Assembly: GCA_050953425.1 (NCBI GenBank)
Contig: JBMNMQ010000006.1
Span: forward strand, 62,001-126,000
Reading direction: 5' to 3'
DNA from: RUG100 sp050953425
GTDB lineage: Bacteria; Bacillota; Clostridia; Peptostreptococcales; Anaerovoracaceae
DNA: 64,000 bases
Of this stretch, positions 9,922-17,830 are shown one piece after another. The position numbers and the translations under genes are program-made. Numbering within the stretch: position 1 is the first letter of the stretch; every line of letters starts with the position of its first letter. The notes beneath the pieces were generated by a model. That model did not search any database. It had not been told where the DNA came from and worked only from the letters and a program-made list of their open reading frames with translations.

Positions 9922-10623
9922 TTGGCCACATTATTACTGAGACTAAATGCGCCGCTACAATCCTGGGGATCGGAATCCATATATGACAATCGTGAAACCG
10001 ACAATATCCCGACAAAGAGCGGAGTGATAGGGTTAGTGGCAGCATCACTGGGACGAAAAAGAACAGAATCCGTAGACGACTTGGTAAATCTTCAGTTTGG
10101 AGTTCGCATTGATGAGCAGGGATATCGGCTTCGAGATTATCAGACGACTCAGATGGGAGAAAAGCTGAATGCAAACCTTTCTAACCGAATTTACCTGAGC
10201 GATGCCACCTTTTTAGCAGGACTCGGTTATGATGACGAATCTTTCTTGCGAAAAATCGAGGAGGCATTGCGAAACCCTGTGTTTTCACCATATCTTGGAA
10301 GGAAATCCTGCCCACCAACATTGCCGTTTGTTCTTGGTATAAGAAAAGAAAACTTGCTTACAGCTTTAACGGAAGAAGAATGGCAGCTACCATTGGAAAG
10401 ACAGCGGCGACTATTGAGAAATCAGGATTCTGTAAAATTGCGGATCATTGTTGATGCTGAAGATAAAACAGGAGAGGCGTTGAAAAAAGATGTACCTATT
10501 TCATTTTCGCCTTTCCGACGCAGTTATGGATATCGTTGTTTGGCAGAAAGAAAGCCCAGAGAAATCTATCGCGAAGAGGTGATCAGTATCACGGAACATG
10601 ACGCGATGAGCGAATTGGGGTGA
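9922..10623 (+). CDS. casD: Cascade subunit Cas5e (CasD)
   Basis: A 233-residue RAMP protein that caps the 5' handle of the crRNA. LLLRLNAPLQSWG near the N-terminus is the standard Cas5 opening, and GVIGLVAASLGRKR follows. The likely start is TTG at 9922, about eight bases after gaggggga, giving MATLLLRLNAPLQ; an ATG at 9877 would overlap cas7 by 41 bases and add unmatched residues. The stop overlaps the cas6e start as TGATG. Confidence 0.92.
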   Translation: MATLLLRLNAPLQSWGSESIYDNRETDNIPTKSGVIGLVAASLGRKRTESVDDLVNLQFGVRIDEQGYRLRDYQTTQMGEKLNANLSNRIYLSDATFLAGLGYDDESFLRKIEEALRNPVFSPYLGRKSCPPTLPFVLGIRKENLLTALTEEEWQLPLERQRRLLRNQDSVKLRIIVDAEDKTGEALKKDVPISFSPFRRSYGYRCLAERKPREIYREEVISITEHDAMSELG

Positions 10624-11246
10624 TGAATTTGTATTTATCAAGAGTAAAACTGGATATTACCAGAAGAGCTACGCAAATTGCATTGGCTTCGCCAAATAAA
10701 ATACATGGTGCGGTTGAAGAAGCTTTCGATCAAAAACAAAAAAGAAATTTGTGGCGATTGGATCGCTTAAAAGGATCAGAGTATTTAATAATATTGAGTA
10801 GTGACAGACCAGATTTATCAGTAATCTCCAAACAATTTGGCTTTTCTGGTGACACGGGGGAAACGAAAGACTACGAACCACTATTAAGGCGGATCACAAA
10901 GGGCAGCCGATGGCATTTCCGCCTTGTATCTAACCCAACACATAGTATCAAGACAAAAAACGGGCGAGGAAAAGTTGTGGCTCATGTTTCGCCAAAATGG
11001 CAGATAGCATGGTTGGAACAAAAATCAAGAAAGAACGGATTTGTATTCTCTGATGTCAAGGTTGTAGGGTCCAAATGGTTGATCTTTAATAAACGAAATA
11101 GGGGGCAGAAAATTAAAATCAAAGAAGTTACGTTTGAAGGAGAATTGACTGTGGAAAATGAAGAAAAATTCAAAAACGCCCTCATCAATGGCATTGGTAG
11201 AGAGAAAGCATATGGCATGGGGCTGCTGACTGTGGTGCAGATATGA
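10623..11246 (+). CDS. casE: CRISPR pre-crRNA endoribonuclease Cas6e (CasE)
   Basis: A 207-residue RAMP endonuclease that cuts pre-crRNA at the base of the repeat hairpin. MNLYLSRVKLDITRR is the typical start, His of NKIHGAVEEAF is a candidate catalytic residue, and the C-terminal glycine-rich loop GIGREKAYGMGLLTV binds RNA. The hairpin in the repeats downstream is the natural substrate. ATG at 10623 overlaps the cas5 stop; the preceding GTG at 10620 is an alternative start adding one residue. Confidence 0.93.
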   Translation: MNLYLSRVKLDITRRATQIALASPNKIHGAVEEAFDQKQKRNLWRLDRLKGSEYLIILSSDRPDLSVISKQFGFSGDTGETKDYEPLLRRITKGSRWHFRLVSNPTHSIKTKNGRGKVVAHVSPKWQIAWLEQKSRKNGFVFSDVKVVGSKWLIFNKRNRGQKIKIKEVTFEGELTVENEEKFKNALINGIGREKAYGMGLLTVVQI

Positions 11247-11271
11247 TGAAAATTCATGAGGAGATGCCGGA

Positions 11272-12204
11272 ATGAAAAAGCCGGAAATTAAAACGTTGCC
11301 AAGGATACAAGATAGAATGACCTTTATCTATTTGGATCGCTGTAAGATTAATCGGGAGAACGGTGCAATCACAGTATTGGATGAAAACGGTGTTGTTCAT
11401 ATCCCGGCTGCGGCCATTTCGGTGTTGTTGTTAGGACCAGGGACAGATATCACACATAGAGCCATGGAATTGATTGGAAACGCAGGGGTTACCGTTCTTT
11501 GGGTTGGAGAACATGGAGTTCGCTATTATACACAAGGGCGAGCGCTTACTGCTCATTCCACATATTTATTACATCAGGCAGAGATGGTTAGTAACAACAG
11601 GAAGCATGTCCAAGTTGCAAGAAAAATGTATCAAATGCGATTTCCAGGTGAAGATGTTTCAGGCTTAACAATGCAGCAACTTAGAGGTCGTGAAGGGAGC
11701 AGAATACGAGCCGCATATAAAGAACAGGCAAAAAAATGGAACATTGACTGGAAAGGACGAGAATATAAAACTGATGATTACGAATCAGGAGATCCGGTCA
11801 ATAAATCATTATCGGCGGGCAACGCATGTTTATATGGCCTTGCTCATGCTGTGATTTGTGCTCTTGGATGTTCACCGGGGTTAGGGTTTATTCATGTTGG
11901 TCATGAGCTCTCATTTGTATACGATGTTGCAGATTTATACAAAGCAGAAACCACAATTCCAATAGCATTCGAAACAGCATCACAACAACCAGATGATATT
12001 GGAATGGAAACCAGAAGAAAATTGCGAGATAAAATAAAAGATGGACACTTGTTAGATCGAATGGTACATGATATCAAATATCTTTTGACGGATGGTTTTT
12101 GGGATGAGGAGGATTATAAAAACACACTATATCTCTGGGATAATATGAAAGGTCAGGTAGAACATGGTATAGCGTATTCAGAGTCGAAAATTGAAAAGAA
12201 ATGA
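11272..12204 (+). CDS. cas1: CRISPR integrase Cas1 (type I-E)
   Basis: A 310-residue integrase that inserts new spacers with Cas2. The metal ligands appear as E141 in RGREGSR, H208 in FIHVGHELSF and D221 in DVADLYKAE, the same numbering as E. coli Cas1. The ATG at 11272 is preceded by gaggaga and a 25-bp gap from cas6e. The stop overlaps cas2 as ATGA. With the fused Cas2 next to it the adaptation module looks complete and active. Confidence 0.96.
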   Translation: MKKPEIKTLPRIQDRMTFIYLDRCKINRENGAITVLDENGVVHIPAAAISVLLLGPGTDITHRAMELIGNAGVTVLWVGEHGVRYYTQGRALTAHSTYLLHQAEMVSNNRKHVQVARKMYQMRFPGEDVSGLTMQQLRGREGSRIRAAYKEQAKKWNIDWKGREYKTDDYESGDPVNKSLSAGNACLYGLAHAVICALGCSPGLGFIHVGHELSFVYDVADLYKAETTIPIAFETASQQPDDIGMETRRKLRDKIKDGHLLDRMVHDIKYLLTDGFWDEEDYKNTLYLWDNMKGQVEHGIAYSESKIEKK

Positions 12205-13076
12205 TTGTTTTGAATATATCAAACTGCCCTTCAGGGCTGCGAGGCGATTTGTCCAAATGGTTGAGCGAAGTCAGTACAGGCGTATATGTGGGGAAATTAA
12301 GCGCCAGAGTTAGGGAAGAGCTGTGGAAGCGAATTTGTGATAATCTTAATAACGGGCAAGCAACTATGGTTTTTTCCTCCAACAACGAACAAGGATATAA
12401 ATATCTGGTTCATAATACCACTTGGAAACCCATTGATTTTGAGGGAATCACTTTAATGCGCCGTCCATTGCCAAAAAAACGTGGCGTCTCGGATCAGAAC
12501 CGCTTGAGCATTGGATTTAGCAATGCATCTAAACACGAGAAAATCAGGCGTGCAACGAAAAAAAAATCATATGAAGAATACATTGTGTTAGATCTGGAAA
12601 CAACGGGACTAGATTATAAAAGAGATAAAATCATAGAAATAGGTGCATTGAAAATATCAAATAGTGAGATCATTGATCGGTATAAATGTCTGGTAAATCA
12701 ACAAAGGTCAATATCAGAAAAAGTATCAAAGCTAACCGGAATTACGAATGATATCCTGACTCAAAATGGTGTTTCAGAGGGTTTGGCAGTAAGGCAACTG
12801 CTTGATTTTATTGGCCGTAGTTTAGTGTTTGGATATAATGTGCAATTTGACTTGAGTTTTATCAGACAAGCGTGCATAGATAATAGCTTAAATTATTCGG
12901 TCAGAAAGAGCAAAGACGTACTGCAACTTGCTCGCAGAAAAATTGATGGCATTAGTGATTATAAATTATCAACTTTGGCTGCTTATTATTCCTTGGAAAC
13001 CACAACTTTTCATCGAGCGTTGCCAGATTGCGAATTAACATTCAGGATCTATAAAAAACTAAATGAATCAGAATAG
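12201..13076 (+). CDS. cas2: Cas2 fused to a DEDDh (DnaQ-like) exonuclease
   Basis: A 291-residue two-domain protein. Residues 1-95 are I-E Cas2 (MIVLNISNCPSGLRGDLSKW). A linker of about 30 residues leads to a 3'-5' exonuclease of the DEDDh type: D131 and E133 in LDLETTG, D217 in NVQFDLSF, H271 and D276 in HRALPDCELT. Such fusions are known in some type I-E loci, including Streptococcus thermophilus, where the exonuclease is implicated in trimming prespacers before integration. All five catalytic residues are present. The AT-rich array leader follows directly. Confidence 0.95.
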   Translation: MIVLNISNCPSGLRGDLSKWLSEVSTGVYVGKLSARVREELWKRICDNLNNGQATMVFSSNNEQGYKYLVHNTTWKPIDFEGITLMRRPLPKKRGVSDQNRLSIGFSNASKHEKIRRATKKKSYEEYIVLDLETTGLDYKRDKIIEIGALKISNSEIIDRYKCLVNQQRSISEKVSKLTGITNDILTQNGVSEGLAVRQLLDFIGRSLVFGYNVQFDLSFIRQACIDNSLNYSVRKSKDVLQLARRKIDGISDYKLSTLAAYYSLETTTFHRALPDCELTFRIYKKLNESE

Positions 13077-13117
13077 TTAGTCATATAAAAATGGCTAAAA
13101 TTAAATGATTGTTTAGT
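13077..13117 (+). promoter_or_regulatory. CRISPR leader-proximal sequence
   Basis: A short AT-rich stretch between the cas2 stop and the first repeat. Repeats are perfect here and degenerate at the far end, so this is the leader side where new spacers enter. Part of the leader and the array promoter may lie inside cas2. Confidence 0.6.
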
Positions 13118-13938
13118 GTGGTCCCCGCGCAGGCGGGGGTGATCCCGGTTATGGGCAGGTCAACGATAAGACGGCGCAGTGGTCCCCGCGCAGGCGGGGG
13201 TGATCCTCAGCGGGCTTTATTTTGAAATAAATGTCATAGGTGGTCCCCGCGCAGGCGGGGGTGATCCGTGATGGTCGCGACATAAGCACTTGAGATTATC
13301 GTGGTCCCCGCGCAGGCGGGGGTGATCCTAGATTTCGACAACACCAACCTTATCAGTGTCGGTGGTCCCCGCGCAGGCGGGGGTGATCCTAACACGCGAA
13401 CGTCCGCCAGAGGATCGGATACGTGGTCCCCGCGCAGGCGGGGGTGATCCTATAGATGCATTTGATGAGCTGATCAGCGTCTGGTGGTCCCCGCGCAGGC
13501 GGGGGTGATCCCGAAGCAACACGAGCTGATGAGCGCCGACAGGAGTGGTCCCCGCGCAGGCGGGGGTGATCCTATAGATGCATTTGATGAGCTGATCAGC
13601 GTCTGGTGGTCCCCGCGCAGGCGGGGGTGATCCCGAAGCAACACGAGCTGATGAGCGCCGACAGGAGTGGTCCCCGCGCAGGCGGGGGTGATCCTATAGA
13701 TGCATTTGATGAGCTGATCAGCGTCTGGTGGTCCCCGCGCAGGCGGGGGTGATCCCCGCAGATAGATGTCGCCGTCTCCGTCCGCCATGTGGTCCCCGCG
13801 CAGGCGGGGGTGATCCCAGTAGAGTGGGATTGGAACGACGATCAGGCGGGTGGTCCCCGCGCAGGCGGGGGTGATCCCAGTAGAGTGGGATTGGAACGAC
13901 GATCAGGCGGGTGGCCCCCGCGCAGGCGGAGGGTCCTC
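13118..13938 (+). CRISPR. type I-E CRISPR array, 14 repeats and 13 spacers
   Basis: A 28-bp repeat beginning GTGGTCCCCGCGCAGG and ending GGTGATCC recurs every 61 bp from 13118; all spacers are 33 bp. The core CCCCGC-GCAG-GCGGGG forms the stem-loop expected for Cas6e. The first 13 copies are essentially identical; the last (13911-13938) carries several changes and marks the old end. Only nine spacers are distinct: those at 13451 and 13512 alternate as A-B-A-B-A through 13727, and the last two (13817 and 13878) are identical. Transcription should run away from cas2. Confidence 0.98.
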
Positions 13939-14004
13939 TTCCGGATGATAAACGACTTATTGGTCGGAACATGCCAAGAAAAAGGTAAGCGGAGAGGGAT
14001 AGAA

Positions 14005-14214
14005 ATGCTGAAATGGGCACGGAAAACTATTAGTGATCCCCAGTACAAAATTGAATCGTTTGCCACATTGCGCGCTACCGTTGGTGATGTCAGATTGTGC
14101 ACCACCTTTGCTAATTCGGGGCAGATCGGCAGTGTAACGCACGTTAGCTTTTCTTCAGATTGCTTGGAACGAACACGAAGAATATTAACATTCTTGTTCG
14201 CATGGGGCGCGTGA
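14005..14214 (+). CDS. small hypothetical ORF downstream of the array
   Basis: A 69-residue reading frame starting MLKWARKTISDPQY, preceded by ggagaggg at 13991-13998 with good spacing. No signal peptide, membrane segment or known domain is visible, and the second half overlaps a possible hairpin (14170-14200). The ribosome site is the only positive evidence. It may be a chance frame in decaying DNA. Confidence 0.25.
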   Translation: MLKWARKTISDPQYKIESFATLRATVGDVRLCTTFANSGQIGSVTHVSFSSDCLERTRRILTFLFAWGA

Positions 14215-14390
14215 AAAATCATGTTGTCCTGCAGCAGGATCATTGAATGAGCTTGGTTACATTTCACAAGGGGGTGTGCGAGGGGAAATATATGGAAAGA
14301 CATCGCAGCGAGAAAAGCCGCGTATTTTTCTCGCATAATAATGCAAGATGTGATTATTATGATCTGCTGTGAAAGATCCGCAGGGATCGT
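14165..14390. other. cluster of four inverted repeats after the CRISPR array
   Basis: In the stretch 13939-14557, which has no firm gene, four hairpins lie close together: CGAACA/AGAAT paired with ATTCT/TGTTCG at 14170-14200; GCGAGAAAA with TTTTCTCGC at 14308-14334; TAATAAT with ATTATTA at 14336-14359; GATCC with GGATC at 14375-14388. The arms listed pair perfectly, the first hairpin having a 3-base bulge. This could terminate the array transcript, be a structured RNA, or be the scarred edge of the acquired region. From about 14400 composition returns to that of the chromosome. Confidence 0.5.
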
Positions 14391-14557
14391 GGAAAAAGTC
14401 AGGCAAAAGCTATAAGAGTTTCTCCGGTGCTGTTGCTGACCCAAGCCCACAGCTGTTGCTGATCCAGGCTCGCGATAGTAGTGCTTGACTTTGCTTCACC
14501 TCCTTGTGCATAATCGTTGTGTACTGAACAGCTATACGACAGAGAAAAGGGGCAGAT

Positions 14558-15037
14558 ATGAGACGAAAAGATCGTGAAGTCACTGAAATTGACAGGATTT
14601 TTGACATTGTGGATCACTGCAGTGTGGTTCATCTGGGAATGGTCGACCGGGGACATCCCTATGTGACGGCTCTGAATTTCGGCTATGAGCGCGACGGCGA
14701 TGATCTGATTCTGTATTTCCACAGTGCGCGGGAGGGCCGCAGGATGGACATCCTCAGGGATAACCCCGAGGTCTTCTTCCAGATGCATTGTGTCGACGAA
14801 TTCATCCGCAGCACGAAGGAAAACCCCTGTTCTTTCTGCTGGCGTTACGACAGCGTGACGGGCAGCGGCAAGGTGGAGTTCATCGAGGATCCGCAGGAGA
14901 AGGCGCATGCGTTGAACTGTCTGATCGGACATCTGGATCATGCCTCAGCGCAGTATGCGTTTCCGGAGAAAGCACTCCGAAACACCTGCGTGTACAAGGT
15001 GCGTTCCGGAGATATCGCGGGAAAGCATCATGAATAA
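14558..15037 (+). CDS. pyridoxamine 5'-phosphate oxidase family flavoprotein (Nim-like)
   Basis: A 159-residue split-barrel FMN-binding protein. MRRKDREVTEIDRIFDIVDHC followed by HLGMVDRGHPYVTALNFGYE is characteristic of the PNPOx-like/NimA group, whose members reduce small compounds or detoxify nitroimidazoles; the true substrate cannot be told from sequence. A purine-rich agaaaagggg precedes the ATG. It ends 10 bp before a nitroreductase gene, so both are probably co-transcribed as a flavin redox pair. Confidence 0.85.
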   Translation: MRRKDREVTEIDRIFDIVDHCSVVHLGMVDRGHPYVTALNFGYERDGDDLILYFHSAREGRRMDILRDNPEVFFQMHCVDEFIRSTKENPCSFCWRYDSVTGSGKVEFIEDPQEKAHALNCLIGHLDHASAQYAFPEKALRNTCVYKVRSGDIAGKHHE

Positions 15038-15047
15038 GGGGGACATC

Positions 15048-15542
15048 ATGAGCAGTATTTATCATCGCATCAGCGTGCGAAAATTCGAAAACCGACCGGT
15101 GGAACGGGAAAAGATTCTCGAGATCCTGCGCGCCGGTATGCAGGCACCCAGTGCTGCCAACCAGCAGCCGTGGGAGTTTTATGTGGTTGAAGACCGGAAA
15201 AAGATAGAGGAACTGGCCGCGATCAGCCAGTATTCGATCTGTGCTGCCGGGGCGCCGGTTGTGATCGTACCGGTGTATCGCACCGAGACGATGCTGCCTG
15301 AATTCGCCCAGATCGATCTTTCGATCGCCCAGGAAAACATCTGGCTGCGCACCGACGAACTGGGACTCGGCGGCGTCTGGCTCGCCATTGCGCCGCGTGA
15401 AGACCGCATGCGGAAAGCGCGCGAGATCCTGTCGCTGCCGTCGAACCTGGAAGTGTTCTCGCTCTTTCCGCTCGGTTATCCGGTCAAGATGCGGCCGCAG
15501 GAGGATCGCTTTCATGAGGATCGCATCCACTGGGTCAAATAG
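15048..15542 (+). CDS. nitroreductase family protein
   Basis: A 164-residue FMN-dependent oxidoreductase. SVRKFENRPV near the N-terminus, RAGMQAPSAANQQPWEFYVV and the C-terminal LGYPVKMRPQEDRF are typical nitroreductase motifs for FMN and dimer contacts. It should reduce quinones, nitro compounds or similar substrates with NAD(P)H. The ATG at 15048 follows aaggggga; an ATG at 15030 would overlap the upstream gene. A 16-bp perfect palindrome, CGCCGGAATTCCGGCG at 15549-15564, lies 7 bp after the stop. Confidence 0.88.
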   Translation: MSSIYHRISVRKFENRPVEREKILEILRAGMQAPSAANQQPWEFYVVEDRKKIEELAAISQYSICAAGAPVVIVPVYRTETMLPEFAQIDLSIAQENIWLRTDELGLGGVWLAIAPREDRMRKAREILSLPSNLEVFSLFPLGYPVKMRPQEDRFHEDRIHWVK

Positions 15543-15578
15543 AGGCGACGCCGGAATTCCGGCGGGGCGCTCCTTCGG

Positions 15579-15725
15579 TTCATCCCCGCCGCGCGGACCA
15601 TTCTGCCGGTCAACCTGCCGGAGAATATGCTCAGGAACAAAGACCACCCGTACATCTTCGACAATGCCGGGTGGAATGAAACGCGGGTGGACGGATACGG
15701 CAATATTCTGCCGGCCGAAAAGTGA
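15579..15725 (+). pseudogene. possible C-terminal gene remnant
   Basis: Downstream of the nitroreductase and in the same frame, about 48 codons read as protein-like sequence (FIPAARTILPVNLPEN, then NKDHPYIFDNAGWNETRVDG) and end at TGA 15723-15725. There is no start codon with a ribosome site. The composition resembles a real globular C-terminus, so this may be the tail of a deleted gene. I do not recognise the family. Confidence 0.35.
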
Positions 15726-15743
15726 GCTTCGAACGGGAACTTG

Positions 15744-16412
15744 TCAGCGCCGGTACTCGACGGCATCGGACGGACAGTGTTCCACGCAGTCGCCGCATTC
15801 GTCGCAGCGGGTGCGATCGATCACGCGCTGCCCGTCATGCTCGCTGATGGCGAGGAAGCTGCACCCTTCCTGACAGATGCCGCAGCCGGTGCATTTTTCC
15901 TGGTTGATCCGCAGTCCCTTGTACTTGATCGGGGCGCCGTGGAAAGAAAAGTACTGTCTTTCCAGCTTGGTGTCGCGGCAGGTCTTTTCAAAGTCATAAT
16001 CGAAGATATCGCCTCTTGCCGAGGTAATGCAGAAGACGACCATGGCGGGATATTTTTCCTGATCCTTGATGCAGAAGTCAAAGATCGGATTGTTTTTTCG
16101 CTTGATCTCCTCCATAGGGATTTCCTTCACCGTTCCCGTCATGCGGATGGAATATCCCCGCTCGAATATCGGAAAGCCGTTTTCATCGTGCCGGATCTGC
16201 GTGTCGGCGCAGAGACCGTTGACCGCAACCTTTCCGGTTGCTTTCAGTTCACGGTAGAAATCCTTTGTGTACATGGTCATGAAATAGATACCGTCTTCGT
16301 CGTAGGCACGCAGATGTGCCGTGCGGATTTCCGGTTCTCCGTCCGCGTTGACGGTGGCAAAGCTGAGACAGCCGATGCGGTCGAAAGCCTCATAAATTTC
16401 CTGAATAGTCAT
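15744..16412 (-). CDS. pyridoxamine-phosphate-oxidase-fold protein with a 2x[4Fe-4S] ferredoxin domain
   Basis: A 222-residue fusion. Residues 1 to about 150 form a flavin split-barrel (LSFATVNADGEPEIRTAHLRA). The C-terminus is a bacterial ferredoxin with two clusters: CTGCGICQEGC and CDECGDCVEHC, each of the CxxCxxCxxxC/P type. This suggests an FMN reductase that draws electrons from or through the iron-sulfur clusters in the anaerobic cytoplasm. The ATG at 16412 follows aaggagg eight bases upstream. It points toward the two flavin genes on the other strand. A likely operator-promoter lies just upstream. Confidence 0.88.
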   Translation of the reverse strand: MTIQEIYEAFDRIGCLSFATVNADGEPEIRTAHLRAYDEDGIYFMTMYTKDFYRELKATGKVAVNGLCADTQIRHDENGFPIFERGYSIRMTGTVKEIPMEEIKRKNNPIFDFCIKDQEKYPAMVVFCITSARGDIFDYDFEKTCRDTKLERQYFSFHGAPIKYKGLRINQEKCTGCGICQEGCSFLAISEHDGQRVIDRTRCDECGDCVEHCPSDAVEYRR

Positions 16413-16430
16413 AAGCAGCACCTCCTTGGT

Positions 16431-16462
16431 TGTAATTTATTATATTACAGCATGGATGTCAA
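16431..16462 (-). promoter_or_regulatory. promoter with overlapping palindromic operator
   Basis: Read on the minus strand, TTGACA (16457-16462), a 17-base spacer and TAAATT (16434-16439) form a good sigma-A promoter for the ferredoxin fusion gene. A dyad TGTAAT-N7-ATTACA (16431-16449) covers the -10 region, the place expected for a repressor. No regulator gene lies adjacent. Confidence 0.55.
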
Positions 16463-16516
16463 ACAGTTCGCATTTTTCCATATCTGCTGCTCGGCTTTGA
16501 GCCCGCTCGGCAATAG

Positions 16517-17818
16517 CTATTTGGATCTGAGCTCGTTCAGCATCCGGATGATTGTTTCCGATTCCGCTGCGGTAATGCGTTCCGTCTGAGCATCGGTATG
16601 GATCATATGGAGCAGGCTCTGGATCAGATAGCGGAAGCCGTTTCCTTCGAGATTGAAACTGTACCTCTTGACTTTTTCGCCGTGCTTTTTGAGTTTGAAG
16701 TATCCGATGGTCCACCACTGCTCCGGCACGATGATGGTGCCTTCGGTGCCGATGATGGTCATTTCACCGTCTACATCCGGTCCCATGCTGATTTCGGAGA
16801 TGGAAACGGCATTGTCGTATTCCACATTCACGATGCTGTACCGCAGTTCACCGCTCTCAGTGTCGACCACAGCGGTGTTCTCGATGTTTTTGTAGTCCGT
16901 ACCGAGGATCTTTACTGTGGTGCACAGTGTATAGTAGGCCAGATCGCAGAAGTCGATTTCCGCCGTGTCGCTGAAAGCGCTGCTCGCGATGCTCGATTTC
17001 ACGCTGACAATGTCGCCGATCAGATTGCCCCGTACCATCCAGAGCAGCTGATCAAATGCCTGCAGGATGGCAATCGGAACATTGTAAATGAAAATACAGT
17101 TGTTTGTCCGCGCCAGGTTCATCAGCTCTCTGTGTTCGTTCGGATCGAGAGTTTCCGGGGCGTCGCAGATGACATGCCGGCCCGCTGCCAGTGCCCGGCG
17201 TACGTATTCCGCGCGTTCTTTGCGAACGGTTTTTATATAGACAATGTCTGTATCGTTGAGAAAATCGTCGAAGTCGGTATACCCGTGGTTCAGTTCATGC
17301 TTTTGGCAGAATTCCCTGGCCACGTCGGGGCTGCGGGAGTACACACACTCAACGTGGATGCCGCTGACGTGCTTCGGCTCGGTGACATTGCCGTTGTCGA
17401 GCAGGCTGTCGGTCACAATGCCATAGCGCAGCGTTCCCATTTCGTCGCGAAGCTGCGTGCTGGAAATGTTCTTGGTTCTTTCCAGATAGCGCACCTCGCA
17501 GTATTTGTTGAGATGGTCGAATTTTCCCCTCCAGTCCGATCCGATGACCAGGATGTCGACATTGTATTTGGCGATATCGTGGATCTTCTGCCCCAGGTAT
17601 TCCTCCACAATGATCTTGTCGGCAAAGCCGGTTTTTCTGACGTTCTCGATTCTGACCGCCAGACTGTCCTGCACGGACAGCTTGCCCCGCTCCTTGTCAT
17701 AGCTTTCGCCGGTAACGCCGACAATCAGATAGTCTCCGGCTTCCTTGGCTCTTTTTAAAATATTGTAATGCCCTTTGTGGAACAGATCGAACGTTCCGTA
17801 TGTGATCACTGTTGTCAT
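16517..17818 (-). CDS. cytidylyltransferase fused to a degenerate Gfo/Idh/MocA oxidoreductase domain
   Basis: A 433-residue fusion. Residues 1-125 match glycerol-3-phosphate cytidylyltransferase (TagD-like): YGTFDLFHKGHYNIL with the HxGH loop at 14-17, and RTKNISSTQLR at 114-124 for CTP binding. Residues from about 130 resemble Gfo/Idh/MocA dehydrogenases, but the dinucleotide GxGxxG reads YGIVTDSLLDNG and the catalytic EKP reads DAPETL, so it may be non-catalytic or altered in cofactor. The likely job is making a CDP-polyol or CDP-glycerol-like donor for the LicD protein encoded upstream in the same operon. It is the last gene of the cassette, 12 bp after the SDR gene. Confidence 0.85.
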   Translation of the reverse strand: MTTVITYGTFDLFHKGHYNILKRAKEAGDYLIVGVTGESYDKERGKLSVQDSLAVRIENVRKTGFADKIIVEEYLGQKIHDIAKYNVDILVIGSDWRGKFDHLNKYCEVRYLERTKNISSTQLRDEMGTLRYGIVTDSLLDNGNVTEPKHVSGIHVECVYSRSPDVAREFCQKHELNHGYTDFDDFLNDTDIVYIKTVRKERAEYVRRALAAGRHVICDAPETLDPNEHRELMNLARTNNCIFIYNVPIAILQAFDQLLWMVRGNLIGDIVSVKSSIASSAFSDTAEIDFCDLAYYTLCTTVKILGTDYKNIENTAVVDTESGELRYSIVNVEYDNAVSISEISMGPDVDGEMTIIGTEGTIIVPEQWWTIGYFKLKKHGEKVKRYSFNLEGNGFRYLIQSLLHMIHTDAQTERITAAESETIIRMLNELRSK

Positions 17819-17830
17819 TGGTCTATCCCC

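Noticed and set aside
13118..13938. Self-targeting spacers
   Set aside because: I noticed no spacer matching another part of the window by eye, but this was not a systematic search, so no claim is made.
13328..14020. Minus-strand reading frames rich in SPPPARG and CAGTT words
   Set aside because: They are translations of the CRISPR repeats, not genes.
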